Shown here: one piece after another, positions 43,245 through 51,270 of the stretch | Position numbering within the stretch: position 1 is the first letter of the stretch | Layout of the letters: the number at the start of each line of letters is the position of its first letter | Origin: Oscillospiraceae bacterium | Lineage (GTDB): Bacteria; Bacillota; Clostridia; Oscillospirales; Oscillospiraceae | DNA length: 64,000 nucleotides | Reading direction: 5' to 3' | NCBI GenBank assembly: GCA_017455685.1 | Contig: JAFSZH010000041.1 | Location: 1 to 64,000, forward strand | The notes under the pieces: model-generated | Told to the model about the DNA's origin: nothing | What the model saw: only the letters and a program-made list of their open reading frames with translations | The model's database searches: none | Program-made: the position numbers and the translations under genes

Positions 43245-45080
43245 ATGGATAAAAAGCTGGAACGGATCCTGCCCCGGGGACAGAAGCCCGCCCGCTATAC
43301 CGGCGGGGAGTACGGCGAGATCCGTAAAGATCTTTCGGGCGTGGAGCTTCGTATGGCGCTCTGCTTTCCGGACGTATATGAGATCGGCATGTCCAACACC
43401 GGCATGCGCATCCTTTACCGGGTGATCAACGATATGCCCGGCGTCTGGTGCGAGCGGGTTTTCGCCCCCTGGTTCGACATGGCGGAGGAAATGCGCAAAA
43501 ACGCTCTGCCGCTGTACGCGCTGGAAAGCGGTGATCCGCTGTCCGAATTCGACGCCGTCGGCTTTTCCCTGGGCTATGAGATGGCCTATACCACGGTATT
43601 GGAAATGCTCTCCCTCGCCGGGATCCCCATGCACAGCCGGGACAGGGAAACGCTGACGCCCCTGGTGTTTGCCGGAGGCAGCGTCTGCTGCAACCCGGAG
43701 CCCATGGCGGAATATTTCGATCTCATGGTCGTGGGCGAGGGGGAGGACGTGGACCGGGAGGTGCTGGAGCTCCTCCGTTCCGCCAAGCGGGAGGGATGGA
43801 CCAAGAAGGAATTCCTTTCCCGCGCCGCCAAAATCGGCGGAATATACGTGCCTTCGCTTTATAAGCCGGAATACGCCCCGGACGGGACGCTTGCCGGGAT
43901 GACTGCATTGGACGGCGCGCCGGAGACTGTCACCAAGCGGATCATGACGGATTTTGAAAACAGCTGTTTTCCCGTGGACGCCATGGTTCCCAACACGGAG
44001 ATTGTACACGACCGGGTTGGCCTGGAGCTGTTCCGGGGCTGCATCCGGGGCTGCCGGTTCTGCCAGGCGGGACATATTTACAGGCCCGTCCGGAACCGGA
44101 GCGTGGAGAAGCTGCTGCAGCAGGGGAAAGAAGCCCTGTCGTTTTCCGGCTATCAGGAGATCACGCTGCTCTCGCTGAGCTCCAGCGATTACCGGGGACT
44201 GAACGAGCTGTGCGACGGACTGATGGAATACTGCGAGCCTCGGGGCATCGGCCTTTCGCTGCCCTCCCTTCGGGCGGATAACTTTTCCATGGACATCATG
44301 CAGCGCGTGCAGAAGGTGCGCAAGTCCGGATTGACTTTCGCTCCCGAGGCGGGGACCCAGCGGCTCCGCGACGTGATCAACAAGAACGTCACGGAAGAAG
44401 ACCTGCTGCGCTCCTGCGCAACGGCTTTCCGGGGCGGCTGGAACAGCGTCAAGCTCTATTTCATGCTGGGCCTTCCCACCGAAACGGACGAGGACGTGCT
44501 GGGCATCGCCGAGCTGGCAGACCGCGTGGTGCACTGCTGGCGGGAAAACGCCGTCAACAAGGCCCGTGGTCTGCGCGTTACGGTGAGTACCTCCTGCTTC
44601 GTCCCCAAACCCCACACGCCTTTCCAGTGGGAGCCCCAGGTGTCCCGGGAAGAATACCTGCGCCGGGTGACACTGTTGCGGGAGAATATGAAAGCCAAGG
44701 CCGTCACCTATAACTGGCACGATCCGGAGACCTCCTTTACCGAGGCGGTGCTCTCCCGGGGCGACCGGCGCATCGGCGCCCTGCTGGAGGAGATCTGGCG
44801 GCGGGGCGGCTACCTGGAATCCTGGTCGGAAGGCTTCGCGCTCTCCCGCTGGACGGATAGCGCCGACAAGCTGGGACTGGATCTGACGTTTTACGCCAAC
44901 CGGACCCGGCCGCTGACAGAGCTTCTGCCCTGGGACCATATCAACATGGGCGTAAAGAAGCGCCACTTCATCCGGGAATACGAGCAGGCCCACCGCGGCT
45001 GCCTGTCCCCGGACTGCCGGGCCGCCTGCAGCGCCTGCGGCGCCAATGCTTTTTTGCCGGGAGGAAAATGCGATGGATAA
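43245..45080 (+). CDS. B12-binding-type radical SAM protein (TIGR03960 family)
   Basis: A 611-residue radical-SAM protein with an N-terminal cobalamin-binding-like Rossmann domain (about 35-170), the CxxxCxxC cluster motif in 'GCIRGCRFCQAG' (about 260), a TIM-barrel core with 'FAPEAGTQRLRDVINK', and a Cys-rich C-terminus (CLSPDCRAACSACGA). The family is always encoded beside the TIGR03936 protein, as here, often near rng and ribosomal proteins L21/L27, and may act on RNA or ribosomes; the reaction is not known. I chose ATG 43245 after TTTGGAG; the frame upstream crosses the tRNA. Confidence 0.87.
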   Translation: MDKKLERILPRGQKPARYTGGEYGEIRKDLSGVELRMALCFPDVYEIGMSNTGMRILYRVINDMPGVWCERVFAPWFDMAEEMRKNALPLYALESGDPLSEFDAVGFSLGYEMAYTTVLEMLSLAGIPMHSRDRETLTPLVFAGGSVCCNPEPMAEYFDLMVVGEGEDVDREVLELLRSAKREGWTKKEFLSRAAKIGGIYVPSLYKPEYAPDGTLAGMTALDGAPETVTKRIMTDFENSCFPVDAMVPNTEIVHDRVGLELFRGCIRGCRFCQAGHIYRPVRNRSVEKLLQQGKEALSFSGYQEITLLSLSSSDYRGLNELCDGLMEYCEPRGIGLSLPSLRADNFSMDIMQRVQKVRKSGLTFAPEAGTQRLRDVINKNVTEEDLLRSCATAFRGGWNSVKLYFMLGLPTETDEDVLGIAELADRVVHCWRENAVNKARGLRVTVSTSCFVPKPHTPFQWEPQVSREEYLRRVTLLRENMKAKAVTYNWHDPETSFTEAVLSRGDRRIGALLEEIWRRGGYLESWSEGFALSRWTDSADKLGLDLTFYANRTRPLTELLPWDHINMGVKKRHFIREYEQAHRGCLSPDCRAACSACGANAFLPGGKCDG

Positions 45081-45729
45081 GCTGCGTCTCGTCTATGAAC
45101 AGACTGGCCGTGCCCGCTGGATCTCCCATCTGGACGCCATGCGTACCCTCCAGCGGGGGCTGAACCGGGCGGACGTGCCCATCAAGTACAGCGAGGGCTT
45201 CAACCCCCACGCGCTGATCTCCATTCTCATGCCCCTGTCCGTAGGGACGGAAAGCCTCTACCAGATGGCGGATATCCGCGTCCGTGAGGAGGTGGATCTG
45301 GCCGGACTTCCCGAGAGACTGACGCTGGCAATGCCCGAAGGCTTTCGGTTTAGGGACGTTTACGAGAACGGCGCCAAACCGACAGAAATGAAGTGGCTCC
45401 GCGTGCGCGGCGTGTGGGAGTATGACGAGCGAAATCCGGAAGAGATGACCGAGCTGTGCCGGGAGCTTTTCAGCCGTCCGGTGCAGGTGATGCGGAAAAC
45501 CAAGCGGGGAGAGGGACTTTTCACCGTCACCGAGCATATCCGGGATCTGCGCTTCGTTCCCGGGGAAAAAGCCGTCACGGTGGAGGCGCTCTTGTCCTGC
45601 AATGAGCCCATGGTGAACCCCGATCTGCTCACCGCGGCGGTGGCGCAGAACGCCCCGGAAGCCTCGCCGGACGGGGGACATTTCTGCCGTCTGGCCACGT
45701 TCAAAGCGGACGATACGGCCTTCCGCTGA
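45073..45729 (+). CDS. Radical-SAM-associated protein (TIGR03936/DUF2344)
   Basis: A 218-residue partner of the TIGR03960 radical-SAM protein. The N-terminal 'RLVYEQTGRARWISHLDAMRTLQRGLNRADVPIKYSEGFNPH' region, with 'LPLSVG'-like strands, is the DUF2344 signature. It overlaps the radical-SAM gene by 8 bp and starts at ATG 45073 after GGAGGAAAATGCG. In some bacteria the two are fused, which supports a single complex. Activity is unknown. Confidence 0.87.
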   Translation: MDKLRLVYEQTGRARWISHLDAMRTLQRGLNRADVPIKYSEGFNPHALISILMPLSVGTESLYQMADIRVREEVDLAGLPERLTLAMPEGFRFRDVYENGAKPTEMKWLRVRGVWEYDERNPEEMTELCRELFSRPVQVMRKTKRGEGLFTVTEHIRDLRFVPGEKAVTVEALLSCNEPMVNPDLLTAAVAQNAPEASPDGGHFCRLATFKADDTAFR

Positions 45730-45744
45730 GGGGGAAAATTGGTC

Positions 45745-45773
45745 TTGACATCCCATAAGGGCATGAGTATAAT
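45745..45773 (+). promoter_or_regulatory. Promoter of tRNA-Leu(GAG)
   Basis: TTGACA (45745-45750) and TATAAT (45768-45773) with a 17-bp spacer, the best promoter in the window, 30 bp before the tRNA. Confidence 0.94.
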
Positions 45774-45803
45774 AACTCTTGCCCTTTCGGGCGAAAAGAA
45801 TAT

Positions 45804-45892
45804 GCGGGAGTGCTGGAATAGGTAGACAGGCAGGCTTGAGGTGCCTGTGTTCCACCATAGACGTGAGGGTTCAAGTCCCTTCTCCCGCACCA
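45804..45892 (+). tRNA. tRNA-Leu(GAG)
   Basis: An 89-nt class II tRNA with encoded CCA. The acceptor stem GCGGGAG pairs with CTCCCGC, the anticodon stem CAGGC/GCCTG encloses the loop TTGAGGT (anticodon GAG), and there is a long variable arm and a T arm with TTCAAGT. It is the integration site of the prophage that begins directly after it. Confidence 0.96.
45868..45892. other. Probable prophage attachment site (attL) in the tRNA 3' end
   Basis: The T arm to CCA end of tRNA-Leu(GAG) is the expected identity segment: a tyrosine integrase gene lies 160 bp away, phage genes follow without a break, and the tRNA stays intact. The matching attR is outside the window, so the exact core cannot be fixed. 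Confidence 0.65.
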
Positions 45893-45898
45893 AAAAAG

Positions 45899-45935
45899 AA
45901 AATCCTGTAATCGTTGAGATTGCAGGATTTTTCCT
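45899..45935 (+). terminator. Terminator after tRNA-Leu(GAG)
   Basis: Stem AAATCCTGTAATC / GATTGCAGGATTT with a 5-nt loop and a following TTTTT tract, just inside the prophage end. Confidence 0.85.
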
Positions 45936-45972
45936 TTATTTCCAATGCTTTGCGGGTTTTTGCTGTTGCGGC

Positions 45973-46032
45973 GAAACGTGGTGAAACGTGGTGAAACGTG
46001 GTGAAAAAAACATGTCAAAAATCATGTCAAAA
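45973..46032. repeat. Tandem repeats beside attL, candidate integrase arm sites
   Basis: Three perfect tandem copies of GAAACGTGGT (45973-46002), followed by two direct copies of CATGTCAAAA (46011-46020 and 46023-46032). They lie between the attachment site and the integrase stop, where arm-type sites are usual. Confidence 0.6.
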
Positions 46033-46052
46033 TTGAGCACAATTTATGCCCT

Positions 46053-47087
46053 CTATATGTCGATAGAGAGCATAGAATTTTTTATCTTTTCGACCTTGCT
46101 TTCTCTGATGTGCGTATAGATATCTTTTGTGGTCTGCAACTGTGCATGACCGAGCAAATACTGTGCGTCTTCCATGCTAACCTTGTCGCCGGCTTCGTAC
46201 AGCATGGTGGCGTAGGCGTGCCGGAGCTGGTGGGGCGTGCAGGTCACGCCGCTTGCATCGGTGTAGTGCTTCCAGTGCCGCTCAAACATTCCGTTGGTCA
46301 TATACCCGCTTTCACCGGGGAAGACAAGGCCGGTCCCCGGCACGATCTTCTCCGCCAGCTTGTCCAGCACCGGCACGTCCCGGACGCCGCTCTCCGTCTT
46401 GGGCGACTTGGCTTTCACCTTGCCGTCCGCGTCCCGGTAACAGCTCTTGTTCACATGGATCAGCCGCTTCTCCATGTCCACGTTTTCCCACGTCAAGGCA
46501 AGCAGCTCGTTCCTCCGCAGGCCGGTATACAGACACCAATAGGCAAAAGCGCCAAAGGGAGCGTCGTAGTTTTCCTTTACCCTTTTTATGTCTTCGTCCG
46601 TCGCTATGTCCCGTTTGGACTTTTTCAGATTGCGGGGGACTTCCAGATCCCGGACCGGATTGACCGACACATACCCGGCCTGGACAGCATACCGGAAAAT
46701 CAAGTTGCATATCATCAACTGCGTGCGTGCGGTCTTGTCGGCCATGTTATTCTGCTTGACCGCCTTACGGACAAACTGGGCGACTTCTGCCGGGGTAATG
46801 CTCTCTATCGCCTGTTGACCGAAATGCTCTCTCACGCGGTTTAACGCAGCCTTGTAGGGTCTGGCGGTGTTGGGGGAGATATCCTCCTCCGCCTGCTCCC
46901 ACCATTCGTCCGCCACGTCAGAGAACGCCGTGCCCTTTTCCCGGCGGGTCTCCTCGTCGCGTTTCCATTCCGCGATCTTCCGCAGCACTTCGGTCTTGGT
47001 GGAGCCGTAAAAGTATTTCTGCTTTACCCGGCCGCGCTCGGTGTAGGATATCTGCTCCTGCCAGCGACCGTCTTTGCGCTTTACCAT
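46053..47087 (-). CDS. int: Phage tyrosine integrase
   Basis: A 344-residue site-specific recombinase. It has an N-terminal AP2-like arm-binding region ('RWQEQISYTERGRVKQKYFYG'), a SAM-like core-binding domain (about 60-165) and a catalytic domain with Arg in 'YTGLRRNELLAL', His-x-x-Arg in 'HQLRHAYATML', His in 'LLGHAQLQTT' and the nucleophile Tyr in 'KDIYTHI'. All catalytic residues are present. The ATG at 47087 follows GGAGGACTTGCC; the frame upstream of it is not supported. It excises and integrates the element at the adjacent tRNA. Confidence 0.95.
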   Translation of the reverse strand: MVKRKDGRWQEQISYTERGRVKQKYFYGSTKTEVLRKIAEWKRDEETRREKGTAFSDVADEWWEQAEEDISPNTARPYKAALNRVREHFGQQAIESITPAEVAQFVRKAVKQNNMADKTARTQLMICNLIFRYAVQAGYVSVNPVRDLEVPRNLKKSKRDIATDEDIKRVKENYDAPFGAFAYWCLYTGLRRNELLALTWENVDMEKRLIHVNKSCYRDADGKVKAKSPKTESGVRDVPVLDKLAEKIVPGTGLVFPGESGYMTNGMFERHWKHYTDASGVTCTPHQLRHAYATMLYEAGDKVSMEDAQYLLGHAQLQTTKDIYTHIRESKVEKIKNSMLSIDI

Positions 47088-47101
47088 GGCAAGTCCTCCC
47101 A

Positions 47102-47440
47102 TCAGAATAGTGCTATGAGCATATAAAGCACCCAAAGCGCAACGGTGATATACATTCCGGTTTTCGTGGAGGCGTTCATTTCTTTCTTGATCTCGTTGGC
47201 GTCGGCAAAATGGTAATCAAAGAAATTGACCCTGAAAATGATGATGGAGACGACAAGACCGTTGATCAGCAGCAGGGCGACAAGCAACGCAAGCCCCTCA
47301 AAAAGAACAGAGCCATATTCCCGGTTGGCAAAGGCATAGCGCAGTACATACCGCGTTTCGTCTTTCCTTGTCAAATACCAGCACTCAATGCCGGCCATGA
47401 TACACGTCCATATAGTCGTTCCCGTTCTGGCGTCTGACAT
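47102..47440 (-). CDS. Small membrane protein next to integrase
   Basis: A 112-residue protein with two or three membrane helices (about 48-70 and 94-112). I do not recognise the family. The start follows AGGACGAT. It lies between int and the coiled-coil protein on the minus strand, in the lysogeny module, where small membrane proteins sometimes act in superinfection exclusion; that role is only a guess from position. Confidence 0.55.
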   Translation of the reverse strand: MSDARTGTTIWTCIMAGIECWYLTRKDETRYVLRYAFANREYGSVLFEGLALLVALLLINGLVVSIIIFRVNFFDYHFADANEIKKEMNASTKTGMYITVALWVLYMLIALF

Positions 47441-47450
47441 ATCGTCCTCC

Positions 47451-47882
47451 TTACAGCACCTTTTCCATGAGCTTCTTGATCAGCTCGTCCTTCTCGTCCA
47501 TGCGTCTGTCTTTCTTGTCTATCTGTTCCAGCAGGAACGTGACCCGGTTTTCCAGATGCTCTTTTAATTCATGGAGCCGGGCAATTTCTTCATTCTGCAC
47601 GTGAATGATGGCTTTGAGCGCGTCGATCTCTTTTGATTGCGGGCCGTCCTCCGTGGGCACGTCCTCCGGGTCAAGCAATACTTCCGCTATGGGGAGCAGG
47701 GTGGTCTCGTAGTTGAAGCTCCCGGCCTCCGAGCCGTCGGCAAACACCCGGCGCAACGTGGTCAAGGATATAAAATGCCCCTTTGCCTCCATGCGCTCCA
47801 TGATGCGGGGATAGGTGAACTCTTTTTGCTTCTTTGCTTCTTTGAGCTGCTTTATCAGCTCCTGCGCCGGTGTATGTTCCAT
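47451..47882 (-). CDS. Putative HTH and coiled-coil protein of the lysogeny module
   Basis: A 143-residue protein. The N-terminal 70 residues look like a helix-turn-helix ('YPRIMERMEAKGHFISLTTLRRVFADGS'), and the C-terminal 50 residues are a charged coiled coil ('NEEIARLHELKEHLENRVTFLLEQIDKKD'). I chose ATG 47882, preceded by CAGGAG at ideal spacing; an ATG at 47927 with AAGGGG is also possible and would add 15 residues. A role as accessory repressor or DNA-bridging protein is inferred. Confidence 0.6.
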   Translation of the reverse strand: MEHTPAQELIKQLKEAKKQKEFTYPRIMERMEAKGHFISLTTLRRVFADGSEAGSFNYETTLLPIAEVLLDPEDVPTEDGPQSKEIDALKAIIHVQNEEIARLHELKEHLENRVTFLLEQIDKKDRRMDEKDELIKKLMEKVL

Positions 47883-48082
47883 AAGTGACACTCCTGACTG
47901 TTCATGTGTGGACGGCTTACTGTTCATACAAAGCACCCCTTTGACCACGGATAGAACTTGAATGAAATCCTACCCGCTTGGTAAGATAAAGCCGTCCCAG
48001 GCAAGGCGGGGCCGGTCCGATGCTTGGCGGCTGGCTGGCCGGTCCCCGTTTCTTAAATTTTATAATTTTTGGGGATTGCGAA

Positions 48083-48202
48083 ATGAGAGAGATGGAAACG
48101 CTGCGTGAACTGATGGACACCTTTTCCCCGGAAGAAAAAGAGCGGGTCGTGGAGATCCTGCGGCTGACGCTGGAACTCACCCGCCTTTCAAGGTCTGTAT
48201 AA
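48083..48202 (+). CDS. Possible 39-residue peptide, opposite strand
   Basis: A short plus-strand frame encoding a Glu/Leu-rich amphipathic peptide that starts MREMETLRELMDTF. Its start has only a weak GGGG site, and its end overlaps the repressor stop on the other strand. It could be a real small regulator of the lysogeny region or chance. Confidence 0.3.
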   Translation: MREMETLRELMDTFSPEEKERVVEILRLTLELTRLSRSV

Positions 48203-48599
48203 TCTTTATCGCTTTCTGAATGTCCTCCGGCGTGGCGTCCTTCGTCACGGAAAACAGCATACGAATATGCGGGTCGTCCCTGGCCCGCTCCAAAAGCTCC
48301 GTAAGCTCTTCGTCATCATTGACGAGGGGCTTTTTTTGTTCCCCGGAGCGCACCCGCTCGTAAAGATCCCCTTTTCCAAGATAGTCAAACTTGTCTTCAT
48401 TATCGTCAATCAGAAACTCAATGGGAACGTGAAAGTATCTGGCAATCTTATCAAGTGTTTCTGCGGTGAGCGTAGTGCTTCTGCCCTTCTTTAAGTCTGT
48501 CATGCTTGCACGGGAGGCGCCGCTTTCCCGGCACATATACGTAACGTTTATTTCGTTCAGCCGGCAAAGATATTCTATCGTTTCATATAAAGTGACCAT
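48177..48599 (-). CDS. Phage repressor, XRE-family helix-turn-helix
   Basis: A 140-residue CI-like regulator. The N-terminal 65 residues are a lambda-repressor-type domain ('LCRLNEINVTYMCRESGASRASMTDLKKGRST...'). The C-terminus is helical and has no peptidase motif, so it is unlikely to be cleaved like lambda CI. I chose ATG 48599 after AGGGGGTG; the long frame upstream is antisense to the early genes. It is divergent from the early operon, with three operator-like copies between them. Confidence 0.85.
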   Translation of the reverse strand: MVTLYETIEYLCRLNEINVTYMCRESGASRASMTDLKKGRSTTLTAETLDKIARYFHVPIEFLIDDNEDKFDYLGKGDLYERVRSGEQKKPLVNDDEELTELLERARDDPHIRMLFSVTKDATPEDIQKAIKIIQTLKGG

Positions 48600-48633
48600 A
48601 CATAGCACCCCCTTTTTGTGCAATAGGTAAAAA

Positions 48634-48714
48634 TATGCCGTGACGTAAAAATGGTATTGACATTTACGCCACGACATAATATTATGTAAATGCACAATAT
48701 GCCGTGACGTATTA
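48634..48714. promoter_or_regulatory. Three operator-like copies in the genetic switch
   Basis: Three copies of TTACG(T/C)CACG(G/A)CATA: at 48634-48648 (inverted), 48664-48678 (forward) and about 48698-48714 (inverted, one mismatch). The middle copy fills the spacer of the rightward promoter. This is the expected arrangement for repressor operators. Confidence 0.65.
48657..48685 (+). promoter_or_regulatory. Rightward early promoter
   Basis: TTGACA (48657-48662) and TATTAT (48680-48685) with a 17-bp spacer that contains the middle operator copy. It points to the early genes starting at 48786. A further inverted repeat ATTACG-AAACAG-CGTAAT lies downstream at 48738-48755. Confidence 0.8.
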
Positions 48715-48785
48715 ACTTGGCGTGGCAACCTTATGTTATTACGAAACAGCGTAATTGTCAATAAGAAAATGAAAGGAGGGTGTAA

Positions 48786-49016
48786 ATGGCGACCACGGAT
48801 TTCAGCAAGACCGTCAGAAAACGGCTGATCGACCTGGATAAGTCCCCGGATTGGCTTTGCCAGCAGGTCAGCGAAAAGACCGGGCTGTACTTTGACAGCA
48901 GCTATTATTCCAAAGTGCTGCGCGGGGTCTATGCCCCGGAGAAGATGGTCCGGGCCATCTGTGAGGTGCTGGACATTCCCATGCCGGAAGCGGGGAAGGA
49001 GGGGAACAATGCTTGA
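48786..49016 (+). CDS. Small Cro-like DNA-binding protein
   Basis: A 76-residue protein with a lambda-repressor-like helix set ('SPDWLCQQVSEKTGLYFDSSYYSKVLRGVYAPEKMVRAICEVL'). It is the first gene of the rightward early operon, where Cro or an antirepressor is expected. The start follows AAAGGAGGGTGTAA. It overlaps the next gene by 8 bp. Confidence 0.7.
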   Translation: MATTDFSKTVRKRLIDLDKSPDWLCQQVSEKTGLYFDSSYYSKVLRGVYAPEKMVRAICEVLDIPMPEAGKEGNNA

Positions 49017-49185
49017 CGAGCTGAAAAGGGAATTCGGCAAGCCGCAGATCACGCTCCGGGAAGCTGCCCGGTATCTGCGAAAAGACCCCCGGACCCTGCT
49101 GTGCGACCCCAGCTTCCCGTATCGGAAACGCAAGGGACGCTACCTTATTTCGCTTGTCGCTTTGGCGCGTTGGATGGGTAGCTAA
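49009..49185 (+). CDS. Small excisionase-like DNA-binding protein
   Basis: A 58-residue protein with 'ITLREAARYLRKDPRTLLCDPSFPYRKRKGRYLISLVALARWM', the winged-helix/MerR-like pattern of excisionase-type proteins. The ATG at 49009 follows AAGGAGGGGAAC. Position in the early operon fits an excisionase or a regulator. Confidence 0.6.
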   Translation: MLDELKREFGKPQITLREAARYLRKDPRTLLCDPSFPYRKRKGRYLISLVALARWMGS

Positions 49186-49273
49186 TAAGAAAGCCGCTCC
49201 CGGTGGACTGGACCGGAAACGGCTTGAAAGGAAACTGCACGGTGATTATACACCGGAGAAAGGAAATTGTCAA

Positions 49274-49552
49274 ATGAGCAGAATTAAATCGTGCGTCGTG
49301 GCGGGCATCATTATGGCCCTGCTGGGCGCGGTAATCATGGTCACATGGGAATATTCCATCTGGACTTTCTACTGCATCGTCGAAGTGCTGGCCGCGTGGG
49401 GCTTTGCCTGCATGGGCGTGGCGCTGGCCCGGTGGCTGGCCGTCCCGGCCAAAGAGCCCCGGCACATGAAGGCCGAGGACGAGGACGACGCGGCTATCTG
49501 GGAGCTGTCGCCCACGATGGTGCCCGGAGAAGGGGAGGGCGCGAATGGCTGA
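49274..49552 (+). CDS. Small phage membrane protein
   Basis: A 92-residue protein with two membrane helices (about 6-27 and 32-56) and an acidic cytoplasmic tail. I do not recognise it. The ATG at 49274 follows AAAGGA at 9-nt spacing. It overlaps the next gene by 8 bp. Confidence 0.6.
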   Translation: MSRIKSCVVAGIIMALLGAVIMVTWEYSIWTFYCIVEVLAAWGFACMGVALARWLAVPAKEPRHMKAEDEDDAAIWELSPTMVPGEGEGANG

Positions 49553-49856
49553 CACGACAGACAGAGCCATAGCAGAAGCCATCCGCCAGGAATTCCCCAA
49601 GCACAGCCGGGCGGCCTACTCCATGGCAAAGCGCACGTCCGAGACCGGCGTGATGCTCTGCCCCCGGGCGAAAGAGATTGCGGACCTGTACCTGGCGAAG
49701 AAGCGCAAGCCGGAGAACCGGACCATGAAGAACCGGATCTACGGGCGCCTGCCGGACGAGCTGCAGAAGCGGGTCACGGAGAAGATGGCCCGGGAGAACA
49801 TCAGCTCCATGCAGGACCTGCTTGTAAAACTGCTGACGGAGTGGGTGGACGAATAA
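49545..49856 (+). CDS. Hypothetical phage protein with basic centre
   Basis: A 103-residue soluble protein. The N-terminus is helical, the middle is basic ('LYLAKKRKPENRTMKNRIYGRLPDELQKRVTEKMAREN'), and the end 'SMQDLLVKLLTEWVDE' is amphipathic, somewhat like a ribbon-helix-helix or RNA-binding fold. The start codon overlaps the upstream gene after GGAGAAGGGGAG. Function is unknown. Confidence 0.6.
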   Translation: MADTTDRAIAEAIRQEFPKHSRAAYSMAKRTSETGVMLCPRAKEIADLYLAKKRKPENRTMKNRIYGRLPDELQKRVTEKMARENISSMQDLLVKLLTEWVDE

Positions 49857-49857
49857 T

Positions 49858-50364
49858 ATGGATAAAAAAATTTTGGACATGACCTGCGGATCTCGGACGA
49901 TCTGGTTTAACAAGAATCATCCTGCAGCTGTGTACTGCGACAAGCGCAGAGAGGACTATGCTTTGTATTTCGGCAAGGCGCGGACTTCTCTGCACCAGTT
50001 GCACGTAGATCCAGATGTGCTTTGCGATTTTACCGCGCTCCCGTTTCCCGATAACAGCTTTTCGCTTGTGGTGTTCGATCCACCGCATCTGATCAAGGCA
50101 AAAGATACTGCGTGGCTTGTCAAGAAATACGGAAAACTTGACGAAAACTGGAAGCAGATGATCCACGACGGATTCTGCGAGGGTATGCGAGTGCTGAAAC
50201 CCGACGGCGTGCTTATTTTCAAATGGTCCGAGTATGACATTCCCGCAGAGACCGTTTGGAAAGCAATCGGGCAGAAACCGTTATTTGGACACCACAGCGG
50301 GAAGAAAAGCACGACTTTCTGGGGGTGCTTTATGAAGTTGGTGGACGAAGATGTGGCGGTGTAA
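49858..50364 (+). CDS. Phage class I SAM-dependent methyltransferase
   Basis: A 168-residue protein with motifs 'ILDMTCG', 'DFTALPFPDNSFSLVVFDPPHL' and 'GMRVLKPDGVLIFKWSEYD'. The DPPH motif is close to the DPPY/NPPY of N-methyltransferases, so it may modify DNA or a small nucleic-acid target; the exact substrate is not known. Its GC content is lower than its neighbours. It starts 1 bp after the previous stop and ends inside the next small gene. Confidence 0.75.
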   Translation: MDKKILDMTCGSRTIWFNKNHPAAVYCDKRREDYALYFGKARTSLHQLHVDPDVLCDFTALPFPDNSFSLVVFDPPHLIKAKDTAWLVKKYGKLDENWKQMIHDGFCEGMRVLKPDGVLIFKWSEYDIPAETVWKAIGQKPLFGHHSGKKSTTFWGCFMKLVDEDVAV

Positions 50365-50503
50365 CTGGTGCGGGGCAGAGTTTGAAGAACCGGACGAAGA
50401 ACCGGAAGGACACTTCATGTATAACCCCGTCGTTTCGTATCACTGCCCCGAGTGCTGGGACGACGACATAGAGGAGATAGAGGATGGTGAAGACGATTGC
50501 TGA
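50351..50503 (+). CDS. Zinc-ribbon small protein
   Basis: A 50-residue protein (ATG 50351, TGA 50501-50503) with CxxC pairs in '[14 protein letters not shown]' and '[10 protein letters not shown]' and an acidic tail. It is too short for many gene callers but is well formed, overlaps the methyltransferase end, and its stop overlaps the start of the cytosine methyltransferase. One of a series of very small Cys-rich proteins in this prophage. Confidence 0.6.
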   Translation: MWRCNWCGAEFEEPDEEPEGHFMYNPVVSYHCPECWDDDIEEIEDGEDDC

Positions 50504-51270
50504 CGCATCTTTCTCTTTTCTCCGGTATCGGCGGGCTGGACCTTGCCGCAGAATGGGCAGGATTTACAACGGTCGGACAGTGCGAATGGGCGGATTACCC
50601 GACGAAGGTTTTAGAAAAACACTGGCCCGACGTCCCGCGCTGGCGCGATATACGGACACTTACGAAAGAGAGTTTCTATGAGCGGACAGGTTTACGAACA
50701 GTTGACGTTATTTCCGGCGGATTTCCCTGTCAGCCGTTTTCCGTCGCCGGGGAGCGAAGAGGCAAGGACGATGACCGTTACCTCTGGCCGGAAATGCTCC
50801 GCGTCATATCCGAACTCCGGCCCTCTTGGGTCATTGGTGAAAATGTGCCTGGGATCATCAATCTGGCACTCGACACGGTGCTTGCTGACCTGGCAGACAA
50901 AGGTTACGAAAGCCAATGCTTTGTTATTCCAGCTTGCGGCGTCGATGCCCCGCACAAACGTTTCAGAGTTGCCATTATTGCCCACGCTTCTGGCGTCGGG
51001 GATGGGCTCACAAGGCCACAGACGGATGCTGCAGAAGATGGTGGACAAGGGGCTTATGACCGAAGAGGAACGGCGACAGATGATCATGGGCAACGGCGGG
51101 ACGATCAACCCAGAGTGGGCCGAATGGCTGATGGGCTATATGGGACAGTATACGAAGCTGATCCCGACACCGACAGCAACGGATTACCGGGGCGGATGCC
51201 TTGCCCGCTACTGGACGCCCAAGAGAGAGAGAGAGACGCGGGTACGACGGCCGGCTGCGGAGCTTCATAG
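50497..51270 (+). CDS. DNA cytosine-C5 methyltransferase, N-terminal part, interrupted at an (AG)7 tract
   Basis: The frame starts at TTG 50497 and encodes C5-methyltransferase motifs I ([12 protein letters not shown]), IV (GGFPCQPFS with the catalytic Cys), VI (GENV) and VIII ([13 protein letters not shown]). It then passes into the variable target-recognition region and ends at 51270 without motifs IX and X. Those motifs lie further downstream in the +1 frame (to 51460). The two parts are joined at (AG)7A, positions 51222-51236: one more AG unit would make one continuous enzyme of about 321 residues. As sequenced, the product lacks motif X and is probably inactive. Confidence 0.85.
   Translation: MLTHLSLFSGIGGLDLAAEWAGFTTVGQCEWADYPTKVLEKHWPDVPRWRDIRTLTKESFYERTGLRTVDVISGGFPCQPFSVAGERRGKDDDRYLWPEMLRVISELRPSWVIGENVPGIINLALDTVLADLADKGYESQCFVIPACGVDAPHKRFRVAIIAHASGVGDGLTRPQTDAAEDGGQGAYDRRGTATDDHGQRRDDQPRVGRMADGLYGTVYEADPDTDSNGLPGRMPCPLLDAQERERDAGTTAGCGAS

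Noticed and set aside
48177..49133. 318-codon version of the repressor gene
   Set aside because: The upstream 178 codons run antisense to the early genes and through the operator region; the start at 48599 has the ribosome binding site and fits the family.
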